A DNA stretch of 64,000 nt, taken from positions 97,040 through 161,039 of the forward strand of contig CAJTEX010000005.1 in the NCBI GenBank assembly GCA_910575615.1, read 5' to 3'. The stretch is from Bacteroidales bacterium (GTDB taxonomy: Bacteria; Bacteroidota; Bacteroidia; Bacteroidales; Muribaculaceae). Below are positions 63,430 through 64,000 of this stretch, piece by piece. The translations under genes were made by a program, and so were the position numbers. Numbering within the stretch: the first letter of the stretch is position 1; every line of letters starts with the position of its first letter. The notes under the pieces were generated by a model. It ran no database searches. It had not been told where the DNA came from and saw only the letters and a list, made by a program, of their open reading frames with translations.

Positions 63430-63800
63430 CTCATTTCATCCCAATCATCCGCGGAAATCCGCGTATCTGCGGTATCTGCTTGAGTTTTCCCTCACTCGTT
63501 GGCTCTCCAATGCCTCACAACCCCTGCTGTGCCGATTGTCGCACGCAGATACCGCAGATACGCGGATTGCTCGCAGATAATATGGGTCGCTCCGCTCCCG
63601 GGGAGGCTCGCAGATTACACGGATTCCACGGATTCCACAGATTTCACGGACAGGGGCAGCGATGCATCCGGATGGCTTCTGTGTAATCTGTGAAATCTGT
63701 GAGCCAATCCCCGCCAATCACCACCAATCCCGACAAATCCTGGCGCATCCCAATCATCCGCGGGAATCCGCGTGTCTGCGGTATCTGCGTGAGACCTTTT
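63430..63800. repeat. Modular intergenic repeat tract
   Basis: A near-identical ~44-bp unit (CCCAATCATCCGCGG... to TATCTGCKTGAG) occurs at 63442-63486 and 63749-63793. Between them are an inverted GCAGATACCGCAGATACGCG block, GGTCGCTCCGCTCCCGGG, and ~9-bp units ACGGATTCC/ACAGATTTC. The same words in inverse orientation are at 21249-21493. No gene is present. Confidence 0.7.
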
Positions 63801-63889
63801 CCGGGGAAGGGGATGGGCCGGGCACGTGTGAGGGGGATGTGGTGGGGGATGTGATGGATGTGGCGGGAGGAGGAGGGGGCGGGAAACAG

Positions 63890-63921
63890 CAAGCCCCGGC
63901 AGCGGTGGCTGTCGGGGCTTG
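63890..63921 (-). terminator. Probable terminator of the ribosomal RNA operon
   Basis: CAAGCCCCG and CGGGGCTTG form a perfect 9-bp stem with a further inner GCAGC/GCTGT pairing. It lies about 32-60 nt after the 3' end of the 5S rRNA gene on the minus strand. Confidence 0.7.
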
Positions 63922-63952
63922 ACGGGGTGCCTCCGGGTGGAGGCGGACAGGG

Positions 63953-64000
63953 GGCGGTTACCTACTCTCCCACTTTCGCAGTACCATCGGCGCGGCGGGG
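63953..64000 (-). rRNA. rrf: 5S ribosomal RNA, 3' end (runs off the right edge)
   Basis: The inverse complement reads CCGATGGTACTGCGAAAGTGG then GAGAGTAGGTAACCGCC, the conserved 3' part of 5S rRNA. About 48 of ~110 nt are in the window. The rest of the ribosomal RNA operon lies to the right. Confidence 0.93.

Noticed and set aside
63430..63800. Possible CRISPR array
   Set aside because: The repeats are few, of uneven length and spacing, partly inverted, and lack unique spacers; no cas genes are present.

Overview
The window is chromosomal DNA from a Bacteroidales bacterium. Bacteroidetes-type promoters (TTTG-N19..21-TAnnTTTG) occur throughout. Lineage-typical genes include PorD/DUF4835, DUF4293, DUF2807 and DUF5053, and the gene order recN-porD-coaBC-exonuclease-dnaN is a Bacteroidales arrangement. 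The fairly GC-rich core suggests a gut Muribaculaceae-like organism, but that placement is inference.

Layout. 1-1887 is the N-terminal part of alaS on the minus strand, running off the left edge. 2096-7120 is a small remnant island: an IS3-type transposase fragment fused to a decapitated phosphoribosyltransferase gene, a run of unfamiliar phage-like genes (one with a phospholipase-D-like motif, two with possible DNA-binding folds) and two AT-rich cargo genes. 7148-10277 is core: catalase, a MerR-like regulator and a DUF2807 protein. 10418-24398 is a degraded integrative island. It starts at tRNA-Pro with a tyrosine recombinase, then holds a HicAB toxin-antitoxin pair, a broken tail module with a 1528-residue tape-measure protein, a complete IS4-family insertion sequence, and several miniature transposons. 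24555-37628 is core: pta-ackA-lgt, a U32 protein, a porin, and the dnaN...rlmB cluster. 37738-39271 is an ISAs1-type insertion sequence. 39308-49509 holds gdhA, a TPR protein, uvrB, a YgiQ radical-SAM protein and a flavoprotein. 49548-58858 is one minus-strand efflux operon: membrane-fusion protein, three permease genes (one collapsed), ATPase, TolC-like channel, NtrC-type regulator, histidine kinase. A sigma-54-type promoter and TGTCCG sites lie upstream. 59189-62157 is rplM-rpsI-rpsB-tsf. 62250-63230 is a frameshifted acyltransferase gene, followed by a repeat tract and the 3' end of a 5S rRNA gene (minus strand) at the right edge.

The most notable find is a set of miniature inverted-repeat transposable elements. 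Family 1 is 220 bp with an 18-bp terminal repeat. It is present three times as apparently identical copies, each with a perfect 9-bp target duplication, and each sits in a gene in the sense direction. In two cases the element end supplies an ATG that reads in frame into the rest of the broken gene. Family 2 (178 bp, perfect 9-bp duplication) has the same 18-bp terminus as the resident ISAs1-type element. Family 3 (140 bp, two copies) has termini resembling family 1 and the resident IS4-family element.

Coordinates of short non-coding features were counted by hand and may be off by one or two bases.
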